64,000 nucleotides of DNA from Rosa chinensis (Eukaryota > Streptophyta > Magnoliopsida > Rosales > Rosaceae): positions 8,916,400 to 8,980,399 of the forward strand of contig NC_037093.1 of assembly GCF_002994745.2 (NCBI RefSeq). Reading direction: 5' to 3'. A model generated the notes under the pieces. The model saw only the letters and a list, made by a program, of their open reading frames with translations, made no database searches and had not been told where the DNA came from. Both the position numbers and the translations under genes were made by a program. Of this stretch, positions 35,881 through 46,334 are shown one piece after another. Every line of letters begins with the position of its first letter. The stretch's first letter is position 1.

Positions 35881-38564
35881 GCCGGAGCCAGAGTCTTATC
35901 CCAACCTCTCCTCTTATCCTCTAATGGCGATGGCGAGGCCTCAACTACTCCCCCCTGGTTGTTCGACGAGCTTCCTTACGCCGACTCGCCTTACTTCCTT
36001 GTGCTCCTCGGCTCCGTCGTCTCCATGTTCCTTGGTGATCGCTGCAATTACAGATTGGAGGTGACTGCAATTGCATCTTGGTGAAATTTATGAACAGAGA
36101 AGAGGTGAGACATATAGTTCTTGCTGCTCTCAGATCCTTCACCGGAGATAGGTTTCGAGGATCTCTATGACCGAAACAAAACGTTCCATCGCCTCGAGGC
36201 GGTAGTTGAGCTCGGCCTTATGAGACCTAGCGGAGATTCAAGGTATATTTTCATTTTACGCTTAGCTAATTTACCAATCAGTTAAAGTTAGCTCAAGATT
36301 TATATTGTTGTAAGGTTCTGGTTGATAGATTGATTGCTCTGTTTGCTTAGTTAAAAACCTAATTAATCTTTTTGTTTACCGCGTTTTTATGTATGGATGG
36401 TTAGTGTGTATTATCAAACTTTTTGTGCTTCGTAACCTCAGGAAAAGTAGGATTGGAATATTGATTTGAGTTTTTCTAGTTTGTTACTGTTCGTAGTTTT
36501 TTGTATTCTTGTTGGTCCTGTTTTAGGTCTAATTTTATGAACCATTAGTTTGTTGTAATGAGGGGAATTTATGGCTTACTTTGTACATGGGAAATCCTAT
36601 GGATATCTCTAGATGCCTGAAGAGAATGTCTTGGTTTAAGTATAGTGATAGTATACAGTAATCCTCTATAACTGTTATAGCGGCTTTTTAACATCGTGAT
36701 AGTATCTTTTTATGTCTATGTTAGTATCTTTTCAGCATGATGTCAGTAGCTTCTATTTTCATTTTCATTATTTCAAGTTAGTAGCTCCTTATAATTGTTT
36801 AGTGGTTTTTCAATATAGTGATAGTAGCTTTTTGTGTCTATGTTATTATTTTTTCAAGCTGATGTCAGTAGCTTCTATTTTCAAATTAGCAGCTCTCTGT
36901 AACTATTCTAGTGGTTTTCCATTACAGTGATTGTAGCTTTCTATACCTATGTTAGTATATTTTAAAGTTGATGTCAGTAGCTTTTATATTTTCATTTTGA
37001 TTGATTTTAAGTTGTTTTATGTCAATACCTTATCAAATTGGAAAATTAAGATTTTGTATGAAATTCAGTTTTTTTTTTCCTGTTGTGATTTCTTATCACT
37101 AGCATTTCTTGTTTGAGATTTGTGTTTCACTATTAACATGGATAATCAACTGGTTTTTGTTACAATTAATATCCCTAGCAGTAGCTTTGTACATGTACTA
37201 TAGTAGTTTTCTGTACTTATGTTAGTAGCATTTTCTCATTGGTGCAGTAGCTTTGTACATATTTTATAATAGCTTTCTGTACCTATAGCTTTTTAGAACT
37301 GGTCCAATAGATTTGTATTTGTGTTATAGTAGCTTTCTGTACCTATGGCCGTTGCTATTTAGATTACTTATTTTTAATTATCTAGTTGATAAAGCGTGTC
37401 ATGTTTGCGACATAGTAATACATTGCCGTTTTTAATTTCATTTCAAATACTAATATTTTGTTGTATCTTTATTCTTGCAGAATTCTTCCCTTTGCATTTG
37501 TAGTAGTAGATTTCGAAAATCATGTGAATTTGAATATTGAAGCCTCCATTGACCAAGAGATCGTTCAGCTAATCAAGAAATGTTTGAAATGAAGTTTCGT
37601 GATGAAGGGGCAAAATTATGCCTATGGGTTTAGAGCGTCACCATTGAAAAATTACAGTAGCATTACAACATTGACAATAGCTTTATACAACTATTGTAAT
37701 AGATTTTTACAACTATAATAGTGGCTTTTTACAAGTATGGAAGTAGCTTTTTATATAGTTACATTATTGTTGAACCCTGCATACGTTTTGTAACATTGAA
37801 TATGTTTTCTTTTCTCGATTCCAGTAGCATTTTATTTTTATTGTATCCTTTATATTGTCGTAGTTTTCTTAAGTCTCTGATAATAGCTTTCTCAGTCTCT
37901 GAAAGTAGCTTTTGTTCTATTTGATTATTGCTTTTGGCGTTGATGAGAGTAAGTTTTGGTGATGTGAGAGTAGATTTTCTTACTGGTGAGTGTAGCTTTC
38001 TGGTGTTGGTGACTGTAGCGTTTATTGCTGGTGAGCGTAGCTTTTGGTGTTTGTGACAGTAACTTTTGGTTTTAGAGAGTGTAGCTTTTGTTACTGGTGA
38101 CAGTAGCTTTTGTGACATCGTGGGAAACTCACCGGAGTAGCTTTTGTTACTAATGATAGTAGATTTTATTGGTAATAGTAGCTTTTGTGACCTCGCCGGA
38201 GGTTGCCGGAAATCTCACCATAGTAGCTTTTATTGCTGGCGACAGTAGCTTTTGGTGTTAGTGACAGTAGCCTTTTGTAGTCGCTGGAGGTCGGCCGGAG
38301 ACTCGCCGGAGTTAGCCGGAGGTCGGCCGGAGACTCGCCGGAGGTCGACTGGAGACCTGCTAGAGTTGGCCGGAGACCTTGCCGGAGAGGAGAGAGAGAA
38401 TGATTGTTGACTTTTTACTCTAGTGGCATTTATGTAAATATGTTGGTTTTTAATATCTAAAATATAACACTTTTTTTAATCTAGTGGCCTTATGAGGGAA
38501 AAAACTTGTTGGTGGCCTTATGGCTAAAAAAACATTCAAAGATACACTTATATGTAATTAACCC
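35645..38564. mobile_element. Second MULE (2.9 kb) nested in the MITE
   Basis: Flanked by a perfect 9-bp duplication tactgatta (35636-35644 and 38565-38573). The ends share an imperfect inverted repeat (left AATTACTCACAAGTGT, right complement AATTACATATAAGTGT) and later ATAAGGCCA on both sides. Inside are a (CT)n run (35838-35874), an exon-like piece around 36167-36242 (minus-free plus frame DRNKTFHRLEAVVELGLMRP ending at a GT), and a long field of agtagcttt motifs (36650-38290). No transposase was seen. The captured piece is unidentified. Confidence 0.85.
36650..38290. repeat. Dispersed agtagctttt motif field
   Basis: The motif (a/t)gtagctttt(t/g) appears some thirty times at spacings near 20-45 bp, often after gtgac or ctatgt. 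It gets denser after 37900 and ends in a GCCGGAG-rich repeat (38280-38390). Confidence 0.8.
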
Positions 38565-38971
38565 TACTGATTACTACCCTGTAGTTTGGGTCCAAAATCA
38601 ATTAAGTCCCTGAACTTCTAATTTCATCAAAAACACCCCTGCACTTTCAATTTTGATATAATACGTCCAATTTGTTAGTTTTCCAATAATTGAAGTTATT
38701 TAACTTGTTAACGTGGCTCATATATGGTCTATGTTTTATGATGTGGTGTCGAGGTGGCTTGCATAGTCAATTTAGGAGTGAGTCCTACTTAAAAATAAAT
38801 ATTTTTTTTACCAAATAATCCAACTATAACTTAAACTCATAACAAAATATTAATGAATTGGACCTATTAGATCAAAATTGAAAGTGCAGGGGTGTTTTTG
38901 ATGAAATTAGAAGCCCAGAGACTGAATTGATTTTGGACCTAAACCACATGGTACTAACTAGTATTTAGCCC

Positions 38972-40653
38972 TTTCTTTTATGTGGGGGAGGACCCCACAT
39001 ATTTGACACAATTTGTGACATGCAAGACTTAAACTTGAAACGTTAAAACTTAAAACAAACTATTGCATGGATGCAATGATTAGTTGTTCTAATATGTATT
39101 TGAAAAGTAATTGTACAATTTTTTTTGTTTTTTATCGCATCACTTGAGAACAAATCATTCCAGGCGCCAATGCAAGCAGTATACGAATATAAACAAGTTA
39201 TGTTTGGCACAACACATTAACCCTTAGGTATAAAGAATAATGGGGATTAGTAGAAATGTATGTGTTAACAATTTGTGCATTGATAAAGTATAAATTTCAT
39301 TTCATGGTCATGGTGTGAAGGTAACACTTCATTTTTAGGATTTTGCCTCTGACTAGCCTATAGTTTTTTTTGAAAGATGGCAGTCTCATTTTAGAGGACT
39401 AAGGTTGCATCTAACCTTTATCTAAGTTATGAAATGCATACGAAGAAATTGATCATTTACAATCCTTACTTGATTCCAACCCGATCATATTTTGCATTTA
39501 TACAATCATACATCACCTATATCACTAATGACGTACGCCTCATAGTGACAAGGCCTAATTCTAACTCTTTTGGTTGTTGCTCTGGATATACACAAGAACA
39601 GCCTTCATCATTTGTCTGGTTGGTTTTGTTGTTACATTATAATGACTCAGTAGTGGTATGACAATGTAAAGCAATCCTTTAACCAATGTAACTCCTCACT
39701 AGACCAAATTATTAGTCATCTTTTTGCATGTTAAACTCATCAACATTTCTTTCCACACTTGCTCAGCCAATCAAAACAAATGTGGATTATTAGGTGGAAG
39801 CACACATATATGAAAGTGAAATTTACTCATTTAGCTTAGGCATGTGTAATGAACCAACTAACTAAACTAGGGCTAAAGGGGAAACCATTTTGTCATGTCA
39901 ATATCTCAATTGACTCTGACTTTAAGAATTGGGATGAATTGGCAAGTGTAATGAACCAACTAGCTAAAGAGGGCTAAAGGGGAAACCATTTTGTCAAGTT
40001 ATCTCAACATGACAACTTTGGAAAAATTGGAAAGCATTGCACTTTGCTTTTTCTCTAATGGGACCATTCAATAATTACAATTATTAAATCATGGCTAACG
40101 AAATGGATGCAATTATAATTGAATAGTCTAAAATTTGTATCCCAAAAATATCGAAAAAAAATAATAATCTAAAATTGTGAAAGATAAACCCGTATTCATG
40201 ATCCAAGATCTCATTTTAATCAGTGTTTTCTTCATAAAGAAAGAATCAATCACCATACCCCATCATACGCAAGGAAATAAATTTTTCGTGGTTTGGTCCC
40301 TAAGGCAAGAAATCAATCAAATAAACACGAGAAAACCAACCCCCAAAAAATTTGCACTTATTATTCATCCAAGCCCAGACGACGTCGCTTCCACGACATC
40401 CCTGGGAATCTGCACCATTCACAGAAGTCCCATGTTAGCTATTTATTTGAAAGGAGGAATGTGACCGTTGGTTTTTCCCACTCTACGACGCCGTTCCGAA
40501 CCGACACCCCGAAACTTTCTCACCGCCACACACCCATTCCTCTTCCTCCCTCCAAAAAACATAAATTCCCAAAAAAACCCAATCTATATATATCCTTTTG
40601 GGTCATTCTTTCCACCCCTATTGGAATTGTTGTGGAATTGGGTTTTATGAGAT
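38972..40653. other. Intergenic region upstream of the APS kinase gene
   Basis: No gene seen. A diverged direct repeat (gtgtaatgaaccaactaact and ggctaaaggggaaaccattt; 39844-39895 and 39945-39995) is present. A TATA-like ctatatatatcc lies at 40584-40595, about 60-70 bp before the APS kinase start codon. Confidence 0.5.
40584..40595 (+). promoter_or_regulatory. TATA-like box of the APS kinase gene
   Basis: ctatatatatcc about 60 bp upstream of the start codon, after a C/A-rich tract typical of plant leaders. No second TATA is closer. Confidence 0.5.
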
Positions 40654-43215
40654 ATGAATGCCAGCAGGTTGCAATGGGCATCTTCCTCGCCTGCGCTGAG
40701 CACAGGGCTCGAAACGTCGTCGTCTTGTTCGAAGCTGGGTTTTGTGAACTTTCGCGGCGGCGGCGGTTGTGGAGATAGCTTGAAGACGAAGAAGGGTTTG
40801 TTTGTGATAAAGGCGATGGATGTGGAGGGTTCGAGAACCGTGAATTTGAATGGGCACGCTGGGGATTCAGGTAGTTTTTGAATTCTGCGGTTTTATTTTT
40901 TTTTTCTTTCTTTATTTGAATTTGGGTTTTGTAAAGTTTTGAATTTTAATTGATGGAATAGATAAAAATGGGAGCTTGTTGTCTTCGATTGGAAATTCGA
41001 CCAACATTCAGTGGCACCAGTGCTCGGTGAAGAAAGAAGATAGGGAAAATATGCTGAAACAAAAAGGGTGTGTTATATGGATCACTGGGCTTAGTGGATC
41101 AGGTTAGTTTCTTGATTAAATTTTTTAAAAGTTTCACGATCCATATAGATGAGGAGCATGTTAATTGGAGGAGAAGCGAAATCGTGTAAATAAGTGGATT
41201 TTGATATGCTATATGCTATCAAAACTGTGAATTTAGGATGATATAATCCATTGATTACCTGCTAATTATGTGTGTTGCAAATGTTGTTTGATAGGGAAGA
41301 GCACTGTGGCTTGTGCTTTGAGTGGGATCTTGTACCGCAGGGGAAAGCTGGCTTATGTTCTAGATGGGGACAATGTCAGGCATGGCTTGAATCGTGACCT
41401 TGGTTTTAAAGCAGAAGACCGTGCAGAGAACATAAGGAGGATTGGTATGTGTAATGTGTCATTGTATACCCTCTTTTTTCCGTTAATATTTAGTAACTTA
41501 GGAAAGCATCTGGCTTTGATTTTATTCAGGGGAGGTGGCAAAGCTGTTTGCCGATGCTGGAGTCATTTGTATTGCTAGCTTGATTTCTCCGTATAGAAGG
41601 GATCGTGATGCCTGTCGTGCATTATTGCCTGCTGGAGAGTTTATTGAGGTTGGTTAGTTGGTGCTTTAACTGCGAAACTTTGTCCATATATCTAATGTAT
41701 TTGCTGAAATATAAAATTACTAATAGAAGCACTTGTGTTATAGGTGTTCATGGACATTCCACTCCATGTTTGTGAGGCCAGAGACCCCAAGGGACTATAT
41801 AAGCTTGCACGTGCAGGGAAGATCAAAGGTACTAAAATGGGCTTTGTATATTAATCTTTAACCACCTGCTTGGATGGTACTACTGCTACAACAATCTTTT
41901 CTTTTCTAATTCTTTCTGTGAGATCCAAGCAGCATCTTGTTAATGAATATATTACCTATGTTTAAAATCATTTTGCAACATTCTTAACTTTTTGTTATTG
42001 TTGTCTGGAGCTCTGTAGATGTGGGTGTTTGGAACTTCTTCATTTGTTCTTTGACATGCATATTTCTTGAAGTTAGAAAATTTAGAAATATCATTATGGA
42101 TCCTTGACTGTGTCTCTGATTATTCATTAGTCATCACTGATTTATATCTTGGACAATTTTAAGTTGAAAACTATAGGACTATTGATATGTAATATGTGCT
42201 GAGGGAAAGTCTTGCGTGCTGGTAAGGTTTTCTCCATTATGCTGGAAATTTTACCATTTCAAAATATGCAATAGCAAGCATTGATAAGGATATGTACATA
42301 CAATCAGTGTGTTGCACTGAAGTACTGTTTTTATATATTGTAATCCATTTGTTATATACTGCAAAGTGCAAATCCTGGTCTCTACCTTTTGTTGACGTAA
42401 TGTTAGAGACATTGCTATATTTTCTGTCACTTAGACATACTTTTGTGGATCCTATGTGGAACCCCCTCCTTCTGCATCTTCCTCCAGATTTATATTCTTT
42501 TACTTGAAGTTTAGTTCAAAATGGGCTATTCCTTATGTTCTGTCTATCTGAAACTGCAGGTTTCACTGGGATTGATGATCCATATGAGTCGCCACTAAAT
42601 TGTGAGGTATGTTTTATTTTGAGAAAAATAGAATAGATTTGCACAAGTGGACACCTACAGGGCAATGGCCCTCTGATAGTCTTGTGATGTTACAGCAAGG
42701 AGCCAAGGATTTGCAGCAAAATTGCAGCTTCTTTTTTTTTTCTTTTTTCTTTTTTCCTCAGAAGTCCAATTCGCACTTCTGCATGCAAACCAAAATGCTG
42801 GACATTTTGTATACAATATTTAGGCTTTGCATGATTTAGATATGAAGCATTTATATTATTCACTTTAAATTGCATGCAAGCATCATTTCAACTGCATTTG
42901 TATGACAAGTCTCTGTAGGAATATGGTGCAGAATGGACTGAAACATTAATGTATACGGTATGTTTGGGTGACATGTCAGATATAACCATGAACATTAGTT
43001 TTGGGCCTCCTATACTGTAGTAAACTATAATATGCTATGGTTGATATCTGTGTTGTATTTATGATATGAAAGGACAATCTTTCTGATGTCAATTTGTCTC
43101 CTTATTCTTTTGATAGATAGCATTAAGGCATACAGGAGGAGAATGTGCGTCCCCATGCGAGATGGCCGAAGAAGTGATTTCTTACTTAGAAGAGAAGGGG
43201 TTCCTCCAGGCTTAA
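40654..43215 (+). CDS. APK: Adenylylsulfate (APS) kinase, plastid type, seven exons, intact
   Basis: Phosphorylates APS with ATP to PAPS, the sulfate donor for sulfotransferases. Exons by eye: 40654-40870, 40962-41102, 41295-41444, 41530-41648, 41744-41828, 42560-42606 and 43117-43215. All have GT-AG borders and matching phases, and the sum is 858 nt (285 residues). A Ser-rich N-terminus ([18 protein letters not shown]) fits a plastid transit peptide, as in the main plant isoforms. The Walker A GLSGSGKS is at residues 115-122; [15 protein letters not shown] begins at 143; [16 protein letters not shown] holds the active-site serine; [16 protein letters not shown] and a C-terminus [11 protein letters not shown] follow. 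No stops or frame breaks were seen. An overlapping upstream ATG lies at 40647. Very sure of function; the exact start is fairly sure. Confidence 0.95.
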
Positions 43216-43560
43216 AAAGTTTCTGGTATGCTTCCTTTGACCATCACAAGTACGATGTATGCAGCATGGGTCTTGCTTCTGGTGTCCTTATTGGAGTTGA
43301 TCTTAACAGACGGAGAAAAAAATGACTTGTTTGATTGGATGTCATGCTTTTGCGCCTTTCCAGAACTGAGAGAACTGTTGCAGTATCAATCCAGACAGCA
43401 TTAACTGGTTAATTAATTAATCCCTCCTCTTTCTTTTGCTCTTCATTCTTCGTCCAGCAAGTAGCCCTATTATATTTATTTTGATGTTATTAGGAACCAC
43501 ATTCTCCTCGTTGTAAATAATAAACTGGAGATTTTTTACAAACTTGAAGGATCAATAGTA
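43216..43560 (+). other. Probable 3' UTR of the APS kinase gene
   Basis: T-rich sequence with aataataaac near 43518, a plausible polyadenylation region. Confidence 0.5.
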
Positions 43561-43966
43561 GTTTGTAGATCTTTTCTGGCACCTTTTTACGTCCATGTTT
43601 GCGAATCATTCCATACAGTTTATGCTAACTCTTGCAAACATTGTTTAATTGAGTGGTCAATCACTTTCATGTCTTGCTCTTAAGTTCCTTACTTCCATTA
43701 TTCTTCTTCCACCAAGTAGCCAACTACTGTAGTGTGTATAGCAAATTAGCAATGGAAAAATTCCAAACCCTTCCGTTCTTAAATTCCTTCTCCTGATTCT
43801 ATTAATGTTATTTGGAACTATGTTGTGGATATTAGAATGGCAATTTCGTCAGTAACAAGTATTTCTTATTTCACAATACCGAGTAGCTCTTATATGAATA
43901 TATCTTCTTGAATTGCTGGGCAAAAAACTTGATTAAACAAAAGAAAAGAGAAAAGAAGTAAGAATC

Positions 43967-44119
43967 AAAACAGAGGTATTTTAGAATACCTCATTTATCT
44001 TTGCATTTTCATTCCAGCCTTTGCCTTTGGAGAAATAGAGATCATGGTGCCAATCTAAGGTTGGACCTGATGGACATTGTGAGTATAACTCAAAGCCAAT
44101 AGGTTACCAAGGGACTGGT
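43967..44119 (-). ncRNA. tRNA-like / hairpin module, copy 1
   Basis: Minus-strand head 44119-44048 starts ACCAGTCCC and ends GATTGGCA; closing stem CCAGTC/GATTGG, including one G.U. Arm TGAG/CTCA. After a 55-nt spacer follows the perfect hairpin GAGGTATT-CTAA-AATACCTC (43992-43973), then CTGTTTTG. This is the most diverged head, but its stem is kept by changes on both sides. Confidence 0.6.
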
Positions 44120-44801
44120 GATGGTTTACCTCTGTGTGAATATATATAATGTCCTGAAGTTCTGTCCAACTCCAGTTGTATCAGTTATGTTTGAATCAGT
44201 ATAGCCTGTGCATATGATGCAAGATTCATCCCACTTCAAGTACAAGTTGAATGCAGGAGGTTATTAGGAAGTCGAATCTCGATCCATTAATGTGTAAATG
44301 TGTGATGTGTTTGTTTCAAGTCGAGCACTTGCCGTTTTTATTTTCTTAGTGGAGCTTGAACTGTTAAAATAGCGTTGGATTTTGTTGAGTGACCGACATT
44401 AAATGTAACGTGTTATTTAGTGGTGTTCTCTCACTAATACTAAAGTCATACATTGACGAATAATCTAATCATGTTTGAGGTTAAATTTTTTATTTTTTAT
44501 TTTTTTATTTTTTTAATTCGACCAAGCGAGTGAAATTTATTTAATGAAAAGAATGTTACAAAGAGAACGGAGGTAGGACAGGCATAAGAAAAAAAAAGTA
44601 TTATTTCAATCCAAATTTGATGGGTCTTCCGAACAAGCATAGGTAAAATAAAATGTAGCCTATTAGTTGGAGAAGCGTTTTACTAATGAGCTGGTCTACT
44701 TGATAACCAACTGGCAATGGGAGATGAGGAGCAGAAGCAAATTATTGAATTTTGTTATGCTTTAAAAGCACCAAAGAAGAAAAGAAGAAGCAAAACAAAA
44801 C

Positions 44802-44860
44802 AAAACAGAGGTATTTTAGAATACCTCATCAATATAGATCATACTGTGATTCTCTGCTTG

Positions 44861-44893
<33 letters not shown>

Positions 44894-44962
44894 GCCAGTT
44901 GAACTAGTGACCAGATGACTTTGAGAGCTAATCAAAGCCACCAAGCCACATGGGGACCGGCG
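44802..44962 (-). ncRNA. tRNA-like / hairpin module, copy 2
   Basis: Minus-strand head begins CGCCGGTCCCCATG, A-box-like TGGCTTGGTGG, arm CTTTGA...TCAAAG, B-box-like TAGTTCAACTGG, closing stem GCCGGT/ACTGGC. The spacer contains a (CT)n run. Perfect 3' hairpin (44827-44808) and TTTTGTTTTGTTTT. Confidence 0.7.
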
Positions 44963-45363
44963 ACAGGGTCTACGTATACTAGATATTATAGCGTCAAGAA
45001 AAGCTGGATTTCACATATAAGCAAAGCCACCAGGCCAACATGGGAAAGGTTTGGGAACTACTTATAACTTCCAGACTACAAGTACACAAAAACGTATTTC
45101 ATTCCCAAAAATGTGTAAAGCAAATGTTAGTTAATAAGGGAGAGGTTTCTAAACCCTTTCATTGTTAAATTCATTTTTCTACTTCGTTCGATGATATTTG
45201 GAACCGTGTGGTAGAATGAGAATTTCTTGGTAAAGAGGGTTTCATCTTACATTCGTTGTCTCCGTACCAGTTGTAAGAAGAATTGGTAATGCAAGAGAAA
45301 CTTGGACAAACCCGAAAGGTAACAAGCATAGGTTATAAAAGATTAGAGTAAAAAACGCATGAC

Positions 45364-45481
45364 AAAACAGAGGTACTAAGTGCATGCAATGCAGGCTTCT
45401 CTTTGTCTCTCTGCGAGTTGAACCAGTGACCTGATGAACTTAAGAGATACTCAAAGCCACCAAGCCACATGGTGACCGGCA
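45364..45481 (-). ncRNA. tRNA-like / hairpin module, copy 3 (3' hairpin broken)
   Basis: Head TGCCGGTCACCATG, A-box-like TGGCTTGGTGG and the best B-box of the set, GGTTCAACTCG. Only half of the 3' hairpin is kept (forward gaggta then ctaagtgc), so this copy has lost that stem. The TTTT run is present. Confidence 0.6.
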
Positions 45482-45885
45482 ACAAGTCCAACAACAATAT
45501 CAGGTGATATTGTTATAGGCTGTCTGAGAACCAAAATGCAAAAAAATATTTTATGAAGCCTAAACCAACAGACAGAAAAATTGTCTCTCCAGTGCGTTGT
45601 ATTCAATCAAATATTTAGACTGGAACCATTCTTTGGTTTAGGCTGGTATGTCGGATTGCTGCATACAAAGTTCGTTCTCTGATGAAGAAGCAAACCTGAG
45701 ATTAAGCATTCCTCTGGGGAACAGTATAAGACTTGTTTGCTTACATCTGCTGGCCGTAGTGGAACGAAATAAATTACAACATTCTAATAAATATTAAAGG
45801 CGAAAATCAAAGCAGCTCGACTTTATCAAGCACAATCCATTCTTGAATCTTGACGAATACGAAGCTGCTAATGTCCGGGTCAGCC

Positions 45886-46053
45886 TAAATCTCAGTGTGA
45901 ACAGAAATCTCAGTGTCTAAACCTGGGGAATGAAACAAGGTATCTTAAGGAGGCTAGGGTAAAAAACACTAAATCTCAGTGTGAACAGAAATCTCTGTGT
46001 CTAAACCTGGGGAATGAAACAAGGTATCTTAAGGAGGCTAGGGTAAAAAACAG
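45886..46053. repeat. 84-bp tandem duplication abutting array copy 4
   Basis: Units 45886-45969 and 45970-46053, both starting taaatctcagtgtgaacaga and ending ctagggtaaaaaaca, differ at very few positions. Confidence 0.9.
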
Positions 46054-46193
46054 AGGTATTTTAGAATACCTCATTAGCTAATTTCTGTTGTTGTTTTGTT
46101 TTGGTTCTTGTTGTTTGGTGATGCCAGTCGATCCTTGGACCTAGTAGTCTTCACAAATAAAGCAAAGGCCACCAGGCCAAGAAGGGACCAGCA
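46047..46193 (-). ncRNA. tRNA-like / hairpin module, copy 4 (subtype II)
   Basis: Head TGCTGGTCCCTTCTTGG, A-box-like TGGCCTGGTGG, B-box-like GGATCGACTGG. The closing stem TGCTGGTC/GACTGGCA pairs over all 8 positions with G.U. Perfect 3' hairpin (46072-46053). Together with copies 6 and 9 it shares GGTCC(A/C)AAGATCG-type T-arm sequence. Confidence 0.7.
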
Positions 46194-46334
46194 ATAACAC
46201 TAGTCTAATTTATTTACTTATCATTCACAACTACAAGCACGCAGGGAAAAAAAAAAGTGCACAGAAATGTAAATGGGAATTTGTAAACCTTATTTGCAAT
46301 ATGGCAGACACATTTATTTTATTTTATTTTTTTA

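Larger units (their letters stand above)
35628..38971. mobile_element. Mutator-type MITE with long terminal inverted repeats (415 bp without its nested insert)
   Basis: The ends GGGCTAAATACT and AGTATTTAGCCC extend into inverted repeats of about 115 bp (for example aatttcatcaaaaacacccc on the left and its complement on the right). A perfect 9-bp target duplication tttctttta flanks it (35619-35627 and 38972-38980). It is non-coding, split at 35644 by a second MULE. Confidence 0.92.

Noticed and set aside
35701..36084. Frames across the CT repeat in the MULE
   Set aside because: LSLSLS translation of a (CT)n run; only the following exon-like piece was worth noting.
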